DNA of 64,000 nucleotides from NCBI GenBank assembly GCA_034440635.1, contig JAOTON010001038.1:4354501-4418500 (forward strand), written 5' to 3'. This DNA is from Lepas anatifera. Taxonomy: Eukaryota; Arthropoda; Thecostraca; Lepadidae. Every line of letters begins with the position of its first letter. The first letter of the stretch is position 1. Shown piece by piece: positions 24,121 to 36,246 of this stretch. Below the pieces are notes generated by a model. The model saw nothing but the letters and a program-made list of their open reading frames with translations. It was not told the origin of the DNA and ran no database searches. Both the position numbers and the translations under genes were made by a program.

Positions 24121-26719
24121 CCCATTTGGGAGGGGTGAGCATAAAGTAACCTGGCTATCGCGTGAATTTTAACATGGACTAGGTCTGACATTCTTTCGAA
24201 CTCGTCTGTATAAAGTCAGTGCAAGTTTGCGAGGCTGAGAAACAAACAAAACGAAGCTGGGGAACCACGCTTGTTCAGGACGAGAATTTCTGGAAGCTTC
24301 TATAAATAAGCACAAACGCCCCCCGGATACTGAGCCACCCACAGTTTGTTTCCAATGGTTCCAGCTCCGCAGATAAGTTCGCTCTCAAAGTATCGACACG
24401 GATGACGCCTAAAAATATCTCGATTCTGGTAAACAGCATGCCCTTTGCTGACCCAGCACGGAAGTTAGAGAGACCAGGTTCCTGGCCGACGAAATTGGGC
24501 ACGAAGTAGGGTTATGTGATTGGAATGTACCCCTGACGTAATGGTCTATGCCACGAAATGCATCATGGAACAAAAATTCTGGAACATATGTTTCAGTGCA
24601 TCGAATAAGCCTAACACGAAATTACATGTCATCCCACATGCTTAACATATGCTACTCTCATCAATATGCACTGAAAATGCGGTAATTATACACTTCTTCA
24701 TCACTGAAAATAGAAAACAGCCTCATTTGGGAGGTAATAGCAAGTTAAGCCTGTAATAGTCACTTCATGAACCTTAGCTAACAGTGAATGGCATTACTCT
24801 TTGATATCTAAGCAGCATTTTTTTGAAATTTGAAGGCGTCCTTGATATAAATAATTTCACCTGCTCCCCTGCGACGCATGTTAAATCATCTGTATGAATC
24901 AAATGCGTATACTTGAGAATCAAGATCAAAGATCGACCGAACATTGTGCACAATATAATACAATTGAAAAAGGGGTGCGAATCTATATTTCTTTGTGGGT
25001 GCCCGTGTATCCCCGATGCAGCCTTGGGTTAGTGCTAAGAAAGCCTTGAAATTGAAGCGTTTTTCATTTTCAGGACTTCAAATTGGTTTCATCAAGATCG
25101 GCAGGTTTGTGCGAGGGCCGAAACAAAGATTAGAGCAAGCTATCTATTTTTATGTGACGGTTATTGTCATGGTATCGAATTTGCGCAGCCTCAATTATTT
25201 TTTGAAAATCCATGCCCCCTGAACTGAAAATCCGCTAGTTCTAGGTTAAAAAAATCAGCGGAAAAGGCAAGGAAGATGTAAACATAGGCACTCGGTCTTA
25301 TTTTTTCAGTTTCAAGTAGAAAATAAAAAACGACGTCATAAGCGAGGTGTTTTTTTAAGCCCAGCATCACCCACATACCCAGCATCACGTTGAATACATG
25401 CTTTTGGACAAACATTCACCTAAAATTGGTGGCACACGTCATCTGTAGTGCATTTTTCCATCTAACTTGCCAACTGGCGATTACATCAGGCTCCACCATC
25501 AGAGTAACAGGGTCGGTGACTAATTGTGACCAATTGCCGACGTCATCTGAGCGGCGCGTGGCGCTGCGAACGTGCCTCCGCTCTCCAGACGAATAAGTGG
25601 CTCAGAACAGACAAAAACAGGCTGCGTTCATTAGCACACATTGCAGCTGAGTGGCCATCGGTGCCTCCCATGCGTCAGTCAAAAGATAAGCACATTAGTG
25701 GTGCAAATTACACTGACCGCGGCTTATCCCGACAAAACGGCAACTGGAACGGAACACAAGTGCCTAAATTAGCAATACCTTTTGGAAAAAATAAGAGTAG
25801 TGAGCATGAATGTGTTTACTAAATAAACTTAATCATTGATATCGGTTGTCATGGACGTAGGACAGTGGTAGGCATAAGGAAAGCAGTTCGGTGGGCAGTC
25901 AACAAGACATTTGTACCACTAGTCAAAACTACAATATCCAGTAGAAATGTACCGACAGTTATGATAGGAAGTCTGGTACAAATGTACCGATAGTTAGGAC
26001 TGGAACATCTGGTCGTTGGCTGACAATGGATCAGGTCTGCCAATTATCGTACGGCAGCGCATCAACGATCCCCATTGCGACCACTCTTGCCATTTCAATC
26101 ATCTGATGGCCCCGACAGACGGCAAAAGGCAAACAACATTAAGTTTCAGTGACGTTGGCCGTCATTAATGTCACGAGTACCGAGCGCACGATCTGTTTTA
26201 TCAGTCGTTATTGAGGTGTTAATATCGATACCTCCGTACAGGTACCCTCTTACCTCGGCAGAACAAATAAAAGGACCAAACGTTTAGAAACATGCTGAGA
26301 CCAATAGCACCGTGTAACAGCCAACGTGCAAACCCCCGCTTCAACCAAACACGTCTTCAAATTGCACCAGATGCCAGGGTCAATCCTTCTGTTTGATGAC
26401 ATTTTACATTGTCAGAAAATGTTATATTTAGTTATGAGCAATTACAGATGGAAACAAAATACGGTTTCTAGATTGCTTGCCTCACGCTGTCCATAAACAG
26501 TCATTTGTGGAATTTCGACAAGGTGGTCCGTTCCCTTTGATGTTGGTGCGTATGGGCGACATCGGCCGGCTTACGAGTCAGCAGGGACACGAGGCCACGG
26601 GACCGGCGGTGCCCGTTCCCAGACGCCCGTCGTGGCCGCGCCCGTCCTTGTTGGCTGCACGCTTTAATTTCCCTAATTTCGACAGCAGCGACCGGCAGTG
26701 ATCGGCAGCCAATGTCTGC
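24121..26719. other. Non-coding, nothing recognised
   Basis: Largely AT-rich with chance ORFs. TACCGACAGTTATGATAGGA and TACCGATAGTTAGGACTGGA (25950-26005) are a short local duplication. Confidence 0.5.
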
Positions 26720-26882
26720 TGTCGCCGTCTGCTGTCGATGTCTGGTGACAATGCCTGGTGTCGCTGTCTGGTGTCGCTGTCTGGTGTCGCCGTCTGGTGT
26801 CGCTATCTGGTGTCGCTGTCTGGTGTCGCTGTCTGGTGTCGCTGTCTGGTGTCGCTGTCTGGTGTCGCTGTCTGGTGTCGAA
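26720..26882 (+). repeat. 13-bp minisatellite
   Basis: About 12 copies of TCTGGTGTCGCTG, near-perfect in the second half (26806-26880) and degenerate before. Thirteen is not a multiple of three, so all three plus frames read the same 13-residue repeat. Confidence 0.95.
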
Positions 26883-27388
26883 CCGCTACGGTGGCGGTGA
26901 TGGCGATGCAAACCGCTGTTTAGCGGTTATGCCTTTGCACCAACACAAGTCTGACACTTCTGGTTCGACCATCGAAAATGCTGTAGCTGAGCGGAACATG
27001 GTTCTTTCAGACGTGCTGTGTGCGTATTATTTGGAATAATATTAATAACGATACCAGTAAGATTAGTAATGCAGGACTTCATATCTACGGAGAATGCTTT
27101 CCTACATCCGTGAACTTTGCTGCTGGCAGCAGGATTAAAACTGGAAACGCCTGCTCCATTCGCAAGACAGACTGATGTATTAGCTACAACACTTTGTTAT
27201 TACTTAGAGTACAACTGCAACCTAACATGTTTCACCGTCGCTCCATGGCTGGGAAAAAGAAAACGGCGATCCTATTTTTACTTTGATCAGAACTTTCCGA
27301 ATTTGACAAACAGTTTTGACGCTCCACAAACCGGGGCTTAGGTCAGTGCTTTCATGGGGATAGATAATAAAGACGAATCCAAATGGGT
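26883..27388. other. Non-coding spacer
   Basis: No feature recognised before the SINE target-site duplication. Confidence 0.5.
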
Positions 27389-27765
27389 AAACTTATTGTT
27401 TATCGCCGCCCCGGTAGCTCGTTGGTGAGCGTTGGGCTCCGGCCCGCTGCTCAAGCATGCGTGGCGTGCTGTCCGGCTTGGGATCGGTTCCCTGAGGCGC
27501 TCCGGCGCTCAATAGTTTACCCGATGTAGGTCGGCTGGCAACTGACTGGTGAGAGGGTGACCTGAGCGGGGCGACCGTCCCTGTGCTTTGTGGGACGTTA
27601 AACTTTGGCTTCTAAATTAACCCTCCATTGAGGGAGTTGCTCGTTCGGGTGGTGGGTCGGGGTCTCCGTGACAAGTCCCTTGATGACTTTAGTGAGACTC
27701 CGACTCCGGCAGCCTTACTAGGAACAGCTTGAACAAAATTTATTTAAAAAAACTTATTGTTTATC
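27389..27765 (+). mobile_element. tRNA-derived SINE with 16-bp target-site duplications
   Basis: AAACTTATTGTTTATC at 27389-27404 and again at 27750-27765 flanks a 345-nt body. The body opens GCCGCCCCGGTAGCTCGTTGG (A-box TAGCTCGTTGG), has a B-box-like GGATCGGTTCCCTG near 27481, and ends CAAAATTTATTTAAAAA. A Pol III promoter head, A-rich tail and long exact duplications are the signature of target-primed reverse transcription by a LINE partner. Exact duplications imply a fairly recent insertion. An inverted, diverged copy is at 8968-9173. Confidence 0.88.
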
Positions 27766-29032
27766 CCTGCAAAGAGCCTTTTCCTTGATTGGCCACAGAG
27801 GGTTCGGAGGTCGGTGGATGTGAGACTTCCCCGCAGAGGTCCCCTGCATGCATGACCATGCGTGGCGTGATTTACACACAGTCCTATAGGCGGGATCACG
27901 CCAGGGCCCCGGGGCGATCACGTGGTGTCACTGACCCGACAGCCACCAGGTACAAGTACACACATGCACTATATATGCAATAAAACAACGGAATCCAGCG
28001 TGGAGCATGGCTATCTACACATCTAGCACTGTGAACTCTATTGTATCCTCATCACGGTGTTTGCCTAAAAAGTGCGCTGGCGTCACCCCAGTATGAAATG
28101 ATGAGCGATGGCTCGGACGCGTCGGTTGGCCACTGACCGATGGCCGGTGACCGGCTCGCCGCCGTCGATTCTACCTTTCCCGACCGATTATCACCGACGA
28201 TGGCGGACGACCGCGCCTCCCAGACCTCCCTCTCCCCTCCCTCCCGGTCAGTGTCGGATCTAGGCCACTGATTTGAGGCGGCAGCGGGAACCGAAATGGT
28301 GACAGAAAACCACGGCGTTCTGGCAGGAAAAAAACGGCAAAGATAGGAGAGTTTAGGGAAAATGTCTTTAAACGTCCCGCCCCCTTCCCTGGATCCACTA
28401 GACTTCCAAGCTTTATATTTATATTTATATTTGACATACACAGCATCTCCACTATCCATGTGGCTATTCTGACGCCGGTCGTAATGAAGATGAGGGACAT
28501 GTAAATGACAAACTTAAGCAAAACACACTGTAGGATAAGGATAGGATAGGATGGTTGATGGGGAGGACAGATTATCCACGGGGAGGGTCGCCACAGGCGC
28601 CGCGCTCAACCCATGGAGTGAGGTGTGGGACTTGATGAAGGGATCCAGTGAAAAAACATGGAGAACAACAAACAAAAAGGCGTGACGATGACGTGATGAT
28701 GAATTATTCTCGTTATTTGTGACTGGCTCTTCTTTCTTCGCTTTTCAGTCTCAGTGTGCAGGTAAGAATGCTGGAACAGTTCCAGAGGAGAGCCGGTCGC
28801 ACGGCGACCACCTCCCGGCGAAATCACCCCCCCTCCTCCCCCCGATAGATGCTGCAGCACGTCAGCCGAATTTGAGTCTTGTTACTGCCGTGATCACAGA
28901 GGGCCCGCCGTCGAAAAAGGACACGCCATTGCGCGAGCTTTACTGTGTCTGGAATGCCAATCAGCATCATGGCTCCTCACAATGTCAGCAAAAGAAGCCA
29001 TGAAGACTGAGAAAATAAAAGTCAAACATCAT
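27766..29032. other. Non-coding, with a small (TATATT)n tract
   Basis: Contains TTTATATTTATATTTATATTT near 28410-28432. No gene recognised. Confidence 0.5.
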
Positions 29033-29327
29033 CATTGGCGGACGCAGGGGGAGCATTTCGGTCATGCCCCCCACCAAAGCGCTGGAGGGGGGAGGCAAAC
29101 TATCTTTTGGCCCCCAAAACGCCGGTTTTTAAAAGAAAGGTATTTACACTAGGTCTGTAGAGCAAACAATATTTGCTCCAACCCCACAGGAAAGCAATCA
29201 TCTACTTGGAGAGGTAGCTTATACTAGGCCTGTCGAGCACCCAAATTGCGTTCCCACCCCCCCTCCCCCAGGAGGAGAGACAGACATGGGTTTAGCCCCC
29301 AAAACTCGGGTCTGCGTCCGCCCCTGA
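29033..29327 (+). mobile_element. Short element with inverted ends GGCGGACGCAGG and internal duplication
   Basis: Left end CATTGGCGGACGCAGGGGGA, right end GGGTCTGCGTCCGCCCCTG, giving 11-nt inverted repeats (GGCGGACGCAG/CTGCGTCCGCC). The inside holds two related halves, each with TTACACTAGGTCTGTAGAGC- or TTATACTAGGCCTGTCGAGC-type words then [19 protein letters not shown]-like non-autonomous transposon is likely. Confidence 0.6.
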
Positions 29328-31739
29328 ACACCGTCTCTCCTAACCAAGTCGACGGTAGGGGTGGGGAGAGGGGGGGTAGGGGTGGAGTGAGGAGGGAAGG
29401 AGGAGACAAAGCCAAAACTCAATAGAAGTGTGGGAGAGCGCTACCAGGACAGGTCAGCTATAACGAAATCGAGCACATCTGTGTAAATTGACATGAATAA
29501 GCAAACAAAAAAAACAAAACAAAACCATCCGTTGATTGCTACAATTCGAAGGGGCTTCATAGTTGGCTAGTTGAAGGCACACGTCCCGCTCCCCCTTTTC
29601 ACGGTCACGACTGTTCTCCGGTTGGCGGTGAGGTTGTGCCGCCCCTGGCGGCGCGGTGAGCAGAGGACAGGCAGCACGCGCCGGCGGTCACTCCATCAGG
29701 GAGATGTCGAGGCGATCCTCCACCCGCCTTCCCCGTCTGCAGACCAGCTCCGCCCCCCGCTAATCCTTCACTCTCCACAGCCTTACACCGGCACAGCCAG
29801 GGCGCTGTACCCTGCATTCTCAGTCACTGTAAAACCCCACAGAACAGGATCCCTCAAGGCCTGTTTTTGCTGTTGTCAGGTACTTGAGTTTAATCACGTT
29901 ACATTCACTGGTCCAGCAATTTCCTGCTGCGCCAAAACCGTGTGTTTGCGTGAGGTGTTCAGAACCAGCCTACACCTACACACTGCCCTATGGAAATTTA
30001 CAAACATTGAGTGCTTTGTGTACTCCTAGCACATATTGGTGCGCGGGGATATGCCCACCAAGAAGTAAGAGCAGTTAAACTCTAACTCCTACAGCTATAA
30101 GAAGACCAGCATCCCGCTGGTGACAAGACTGGACGGCATTTCTCCAGCTGGGAGTGGCCGGGATTGGGTAGCAGGGACAGGGCCGTCAGTCAGCTGTCCG
30201 TCCGTTCGTCGATGCCTCCCTGCGCCAGCCCGTCCGTTCGTGGCCGACTGGCGCCGGCGCCGAGATCAACCAATAATTACCCGACGGCGACCAGCTCCGA
30301 GCCTCACTCATTATTCCCAGCTCTTTCCCGTAATTTGAGATTGGGCGGTGGTAATTTCAATGGTGGACGGTCGGTGTAATTAGAGCTGGCCACAGCGCGG
30401 CCTCCGCGGCCGGCCGACACGTACAAATTAGACCGACGGAAACGTATGCGGTGGCTTCGTCTCGGCATCTGTCACGTGCGCCTACAGTGAATCCACTGAT
30501 GGACACGCATGATCGGCGACGCGGCTGGACGTGGGAGCGGTCGACGCTATGGGAGCGGGGTGCCCGCCTGATACTGACGCATCGGCCGCTTAGCCACCAA
30601 TTGGTAACGACCGGATCACGTTCCACTTTGGACGTAAAGAAGTGGTCTTACAGGACGCCCTCAGAATACAGTCTCAAGTCTTTTTTCCAGAGTGATGAAG
30701 AACGTTAACATAGCCGATGGCAAAGGGGGAGAACAGGTCAAGGTGCGGTCCTCAGCGAGAGTAATACCGGGTCTCGGGTTGACGGGGGAGGACTTCGTTT
30801 CGTTCTTCATGGGTATCTGCTTCATCTGCATCGCACAAACGGGAAGCGTCATTTTCTGTTACCTATTTTGCCAAGCATGTGGTAGAGAATGAATGACAAC
30901 TTCCGATTGTGTGATGCATGATCCAACATTATAGAATGTTAAAACAGTTTTGCCTGCCGAGAAAAGGGACATTATTGCTGTTCAGGACTGTTCAGTTTCT
31001 TCACGGATTCCGTAAGCATCGCCAAAGGTTCTAGCTTAAATTCAACTATCAGACACCTAGCTGAAACATTTCGGGCTTAATGTTTACACATCACATACAA
31101 ATGTGTCATATTGAATCTTACCCACCGTCACCTTAGTATAAAAAGTGAATAGAATTTGCTCCAAAGAGGATCGGCTTATTGCCTGTCGATGCTTCCGATA
31201 TTTTTAGCCTGCTTCATAGAAATGTATCGAACCCAGGAGCCAATGCAACTTTTTTGGCAGCAGTCAGTAGAAACGTGCGACGCTGCCGCGGTCTCCTCCG
31301 AACTGTGCGACTGGGGTCAATAGCCCGTTGAACTCGGATAGTTTGACGTGTGACAAACAATATGCAACATTATATCTGAAGCCGTTCTACTTCGTCAACG
31401 GATTCTGATGAGTTCTTTTTGTGACCAGTAAACAATCAAGGTTCAGCGAAGGCAGAACGCTTTTCTGGGACAGAACACATTTCTGTCTGGTGATCCTACA
31501 GTCCTGCTCCGCCGAGGGAAACCCTTGATTTTGAGCATTAGGGACGGTAGCTTCGCAGTGATGCCAGCTCAAAAGACCTCTTACAGCCTCTTAGGATCTA
31601 CTGCCAACACCCCGGGCCGCCGATCTTCCGCGCCCTCGAGGAGGCAAACTACGTATGCGCTAGTGTCAATAACAGTTCACAGACGCAAACCAGCACCTGC
31701 CCAAGCCCAGTTTCCCAGCCTAGTCCTACTGATAGGACA
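29328..31739. other. Non-coding, nothing recognised
   Basis: Chance ORFs only. 30230-30500 is mixed GC-rich with AATAATTACC and GTAATTAGAGC, weakly enhancer-like. No gene seen. Confidence 0.45.
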
Positions 31740-32170
31740 AGCTCAAACACAGGACACTGTCGCTCCACTCAGCTCTGACGAGACTGGCTTCAAAATAGGA
31801 CACTGTTCCCCCAACTCCTAAAAAATCCCCAAGGATTCTAAGGAGCAGGTCCTGATGGGACTTGCTTAAAAACAGGACACTGCTCCACCAAATCTGTTCT
31901 GGAGAGACTACTTTAAACACAGGACACTGTTCCCTTACAACAACTCGGATAGGACTACCTCTGACGTAGGATACAGATCCCCAAGCCAAGCACTTATGGC
32001 ATTAGCTCTAGAGGAGGATACTGCTCCCTCACTGCAATTGCGACGGGACCAGCTCTACAGCAGGACACTCCGCCCTACCCCAGTTATGACGCCACTAGCT
32101 CTGAAGCAAAACACCACTTCCCCACACCAGTTGTGACAGAATATCGCTGACGAAGGACACTACACCCCCA
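31740..32170 (+). repeat. Degenerate minisatellite, period about 46 bp
   Basis: Roughly nine copies of a unit containing ACAGGACACTGTTCCC followed by an AGTTCTGACGGGACTAGCTC-like half. Copies start near 31749, 31797, 31872, 31918, 31965, 32013, 32060, 32106 and 32151. One gap is about 75 nt. Divergence is high, so the array is old. Confidence 0.75.
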
Positions 32171-33080
32171 ACCGAGCGACGGTACTAACTCGCATACAGA
32201 ACGTCGACAGGGTAGTGAATGACGTGCATTTTCGTCAGGACTGGCGAATTGTTGTATCGTGCGAACTGGTGCAGTACTGTGCTGGGGTAGCACCACAGTG
32301 CGGCACAGTTCTAACCATTGGCTAGTGTTTGGTGGGCTGTCATATTCCAAACGGTTTGTTTCTACATCATTCTCATCTGTGTTTGTCGCATTTCCTATAG
32401 TCATTGGCTGACTCGGAAAGGAGTAAGTTCTCAGTAGATATTTCTATCTTTCTGAGACGACAAATCTAAAAAAACTCGGAACGTGAGTATATCCTGAAAA
32501 GCACCGGCGCACACTCCTGTTCACACTCACAGAGCGGTCGGAGCGACCGTTGTGCAGGACAGACAAACCATCGACCGCGCCGCCGACGACCTTTAGAGCG
32601 GCGGCTGGCGTTCTCTTTAATTTGTGCGGGCCCGGTTATGATGAGCGCTGACGCCGCGTCAGCTGACCGAGTCCAGCAGGGCGAGCTGCCACCACTCTAT
32701 TGACCGCCCCCCCTGACCAGCTCTGTTTGTCCCGCGGCATGTGAGCCCGCACGAACTGCCCACCATCGATTCACTGATTCATTTTGACAAAGAGCATATC
32801 AGTTTGGCGTGGCTGCATTGTAATTGTTACTTCATGTTTTACGAAATACTCTAAAACTAAAACTCAATTAAGTAATTGTACCAAAAAAGAAGAATTTTTG
32901 TCTGAATTTGAAGGCTTTGTTGAGTGTTGAAGCCTACTTGGACAACCGTCGGTTTGTCAAATGAGTGCCTTTCGTTGGAGCAGGCGGACTCCGGCTGCAG
33001 CAAGTGAAGAACCGCCTGCGGCCGTGTGCAGCGGTGAGTGCTCATTCCTGCTGGTGACAATTAGCGGCGGCACGTCACCC
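32171..33080. other. Non-coding stretch
   Basis: Mixed sequence; 32560-32760 is GC-rich with TTCTCTTTAATTTGTG. Nothing recognised. Confidence 0.45.
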
Positions 33081-33206
33081 ACATAGGCGGATCCAGGACT
33101 GCCGATCAGGGGGAGGGGCATATGGTCGCGGGCGCCATCCAGACCAGTGGGGCGCCAAGGGTTGATCAGGGGTAGTGCCCCCTTGTCCCCTGGATCTGCC
33201 TATGCC
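33081..33206. mobile_element. GGCGGATCCAGG-family repeat, copy 2, with inverted ends
   Basis: Begins ACATAGGCGGATCCAGGACT and ends CCCTGGATCTGCCTATGCC, so about 15 nt at each end is inverted (CATAGGCGGATCCAG, one mismatch). The inside keeps the family word CATCCAGACCAG. At about 125 nt it is a deleted, near-palindromic version. Confidence 0.72.
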
Positions 33207-34169
33207 CCTCCCCCGCTCACAGCTACACGGAGCACACGCCATCGTGCAATCGATGGTGTGTGGCGGTGTCAATCAAATCTCACCCAAACAAAATCCAATC
33301 AACCGACAAAGTGCCCGGCCGCACCGCTGTCCGGTGCAGTTTCCTGACGCTCAACGTTGCATATGCAGAAAAATGCTGCAAACAGCAAAGCACCATTTAC
33401 ATTTCCAGCGTCAGCTTCTGTAAGCTGCCGTCGTTTTTTTGTGGCGCGTGCGAGCGCGGCGTTTCACACCACCTTGGTACCTTGGTCGCCGGCCGTGGCG
33501 TCACCGCCGTCCGGGTCATTACGGCCAGCTCCGGTGCCTGGGTCGCACCGCCGTGCTGCAATTAAAGCCGGCCGTCGCATTCCGTGCTCACAACAATCAC
33601 TGGGGTGGCCGATCGACGCCCGGCGACCGGCCGGCGTCGGCCGAGTCGCCAGCGACGCGACGATGCCCGTCAGGCTGAGCAGCGACGACCTGTCGCGCTG
33701 GGTTCGTGCAGAAAATTAAGCCCCAAACATATAAATTTTCCACAAAACTCAGCACACTGCGTCAGCAGCTTTTAATAAGAAAATCGGAGTGGTTTACCGG
33801 TAAAACTCTCGGTTCAAAACCAAACGCTCTAAGGAAATGAACGCTGCAATCAGTAATGTCACAATACCCGAATTATCGCTGGCACGGCTGTGTGATGACA
33901 AAATAATGCCGCGATTGCCGGCTCCGGCGAGCCGACACCCCTGCAGGCGGCGGCTTTGGCCGCCACTGCAGTGGCGGGTCGTGTCGACCCGCCAACCACC
34001 GTGAACGCTCACAAAATTGAATTACGGCCAACGAGGCGGGCGTTTCAAGGCTGGTTCATAATTGGCCGTAATTAGCGGGAGAGAGTGCCGATATGCCGGC
34101 TCACGACAGCATGATTTGCCACCGCTCCGCCGCTGTTCTGGCCGCCGCGATACACGCAACCCGCCACCG
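33207..34169. other. Non-coding stretch, GC-rich in the middle
   Basis: 33430-33700 is GC-rich with chance ORFs in all frames. No gene recognised. Confidence 0.45.
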
Positions 34170-34440
34170 CATCCGCCGCCGCCGCCGCCCACAGCGGAGG
34201 GGCGCCGCCGCCGCCGCCCACAGCGGTGGGGCGCCGCCACTGGCGTGCACAGCGGAGGGCACCGCCGCCGCCGCCCACAGCGGAGGGCGCCGCCACCGCC
34301 GCCCACAGCGGAGGGCGCCGCCGCTGGCGTCCACAGCGGAGGGCGCCGCCGCCGCCGCCCACAGCGGAGGGCGCCGCCGCCGCCCACAGCGGAGGGGCGT
34401 CGCCGCCGCCGCCCACCGTGGGGCGCCACCACAGGCATCC
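34170..34440 (+). repeat. GC-rich 28-bp minisatellite
   Basis: Nine or so copies of CACAGCGGAGGGCGCCGCCG followed by CCGCCGCC, with occasional CTGGCGTC variants. Units are 28 nt where complete. It generates long Arg/Ala/Gly/Pro ORFs on both strands (up to 205 residues), which I reject. Confidence 0.93.
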
Positions 34441-36109
34441 ACGGGAGTCGCCGGCGGTGTCAACAGAAGTCTCAGTGGAGGATAACACCGAAATTCGTTT
34501 CAAACAGATGACATCGAGGTGACCCGTGAACACAGTATGACTGCTAGCTACGGCGACGGACTCCATGTTTGGATCTAAGCTCTCCTTCCTCTGACGCTCT
34601 ACAATCCCAGCAGAGAAGTTGGGGTGTGAGCCGGGTGGAGAGGCGGGACAGGCTGGTGGTGCAATCACGCATCCATTACAAGAGGTCACCGGTCATGAAG
34701 CCTCAATTTGGGAGGTTGTTCACAAATACAGCCGTGTATAAGGTATAGACGAGCACTCAGAGCTATTCCCAAATCAGCCCTTCAACGGAAACCAAGAATG
34801 TCACAGAGCGGGACATCCGAATTCTCTATGGCTGGATTTCGATGCCTGGATGGTGCATCACCGCCTTCTGACAGACCCCAGCCGGATTTTTCCATCTCGT
34901 GGCATTTCCATCGCAGCCCGCCTGTTCCGGAGCCAGGCGAACTGGGTTTGTTTGCAAAGGTGGGTAATGACTGCGTGCGTGTAATTAACAGCCACGAGTG
35001 GAGGCGTACTGATTATTCCCAGAAAAGTGGCGCTCCACTACAGAGCTTAATTGTCGGATGCCTGGCCATTAATAGTGCAGAAATTACGGCACCCCGGCAC
35101 ACTAGAGTCATTTATAAGCGCGACACACCTGTAATTAAAAGTCGATTATGATGGACGTAATCACCAGCGGTACCAGGAACAAATCCCGGCACGATCGGCT
35201 AATACGCCCGTCGCACGGAGGCGGCGGCGCCGACGTCAGGCTGCTGAGGCGGCGACGACACCCCTGGACGTCCAACAGGGGCGCGGCACCAGCTCCACCC
35301 ACGCCACACACTCCGACACATCGACACCCTCACGTCATCACCTCATTTCGCATTTTCTAGTCTACAGTGGCAGCCGTAGGTACTCAAGAAGACGGGTGAT
35401 CTCAACATAATGATTTTTTGTCCACATAAGGCTGCGATGTGTGCCTTTAGGTAGAGAGAACCGTTTGAGGCCCACACGTGGTCTTAGCAACCAAGTTTCT
35501 GAGCGTGTCGAAGCAGTCTGTGGAATGGCAGCAAAGAATGCCAGTGCTTTGACGTCATTGTTAGTGTGGCGAAGAGCGTGCTCGCCTTCGCCTGGTTGGC
35601 TCGGCGATGAGGCATAATTGCGACGTGCAGGGCTGTCCTTCATAACGAGCCGAGCGAGGTGGGTGAGATGATGGTGGCGCCAGTCTAATGACTGGAGTCG
35701 TTAACGCCGACATTAGGCAGGAATGAAGCCGGCCCCATCCACACCAACCGGCCGTCAAACCACCACACTAGGCTGGTCCTGAGGTCCACAGTTGGGAACT
35801 ACACACCAGAGGTCGAAAAACTTACCATTTTGGCATTCTAAATGGTGACAACAGCCCAAGGTGGACAATGTGACAAAAATAAGCCGAAATGTTTCCTCCA
35901 GATCAAGAATAGAACAAAATCGCCGAAACCGGGTCCTGTAATTTGAAATCGCAACGTTTTCCAACAACTAGGATGGTCCAGGAGTATCCATTGGGGGTAA
36001 CCTGCTAACGCAAACCGTGCCAAAATTTTCAGCCTGGGCTGATGACACATCTATGGTTTGACATTTGCAATGGTAACACACAGAAAACTTTTTTGGCCCC
36101 TGCTACACA
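34441..36109. other. Non-coding, includes a candidate regulatory block at 34960-35150
   Basis: 34960-35150 has GTGTAATTAACAGC, CTGATTATTCCC, GCTTAATTGTCGG, GGCCATTAATAG, GAAATTACGG and CTGTAATTAAAAG: six TAAT/ATTA cores in 190 nt, enhancer-like. The rest shows nothing recognisable. Confidence 0.35.
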
Positions 36110-36246
36110 CATAGGCGAACCCAGGTCTGCCGATCGGGGGGAGTGGGGCGTCATCCAGACCAGGGTGGTTCCACTAATAGGCGGCACAACCTATGAGGCG
36201 GGCGCCAACTCCTGTCGTGGGGGCGCCGATACTCGCATCCTGAGTA
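36110..36246 (+). mobile_element. GGCGGATCCAGG-family repeat, copy 3
   Basis: CATAGGCGAACCCAGGTCTG, then CATCCAGACCAGGG, ATAGGCGGCACAACCTATGA, GGCGGGCGCCAACTCCTGTC and GGGGGCGCCGATACTCGCAT in the same order as copies 1 and 4. Confidence 0.75.

Noticed and set aside
23172..24172. Overlapping 137-173-residue ORFs
   Set aside because: They come from the 28-29-bp tandem array in all three frames.
34062..34689. Ala/Arg/Pro/Gly ORFs up to 205 residues on both strands
   Set aside because: They are translations of the 28-bp GC-rich minisatellite.
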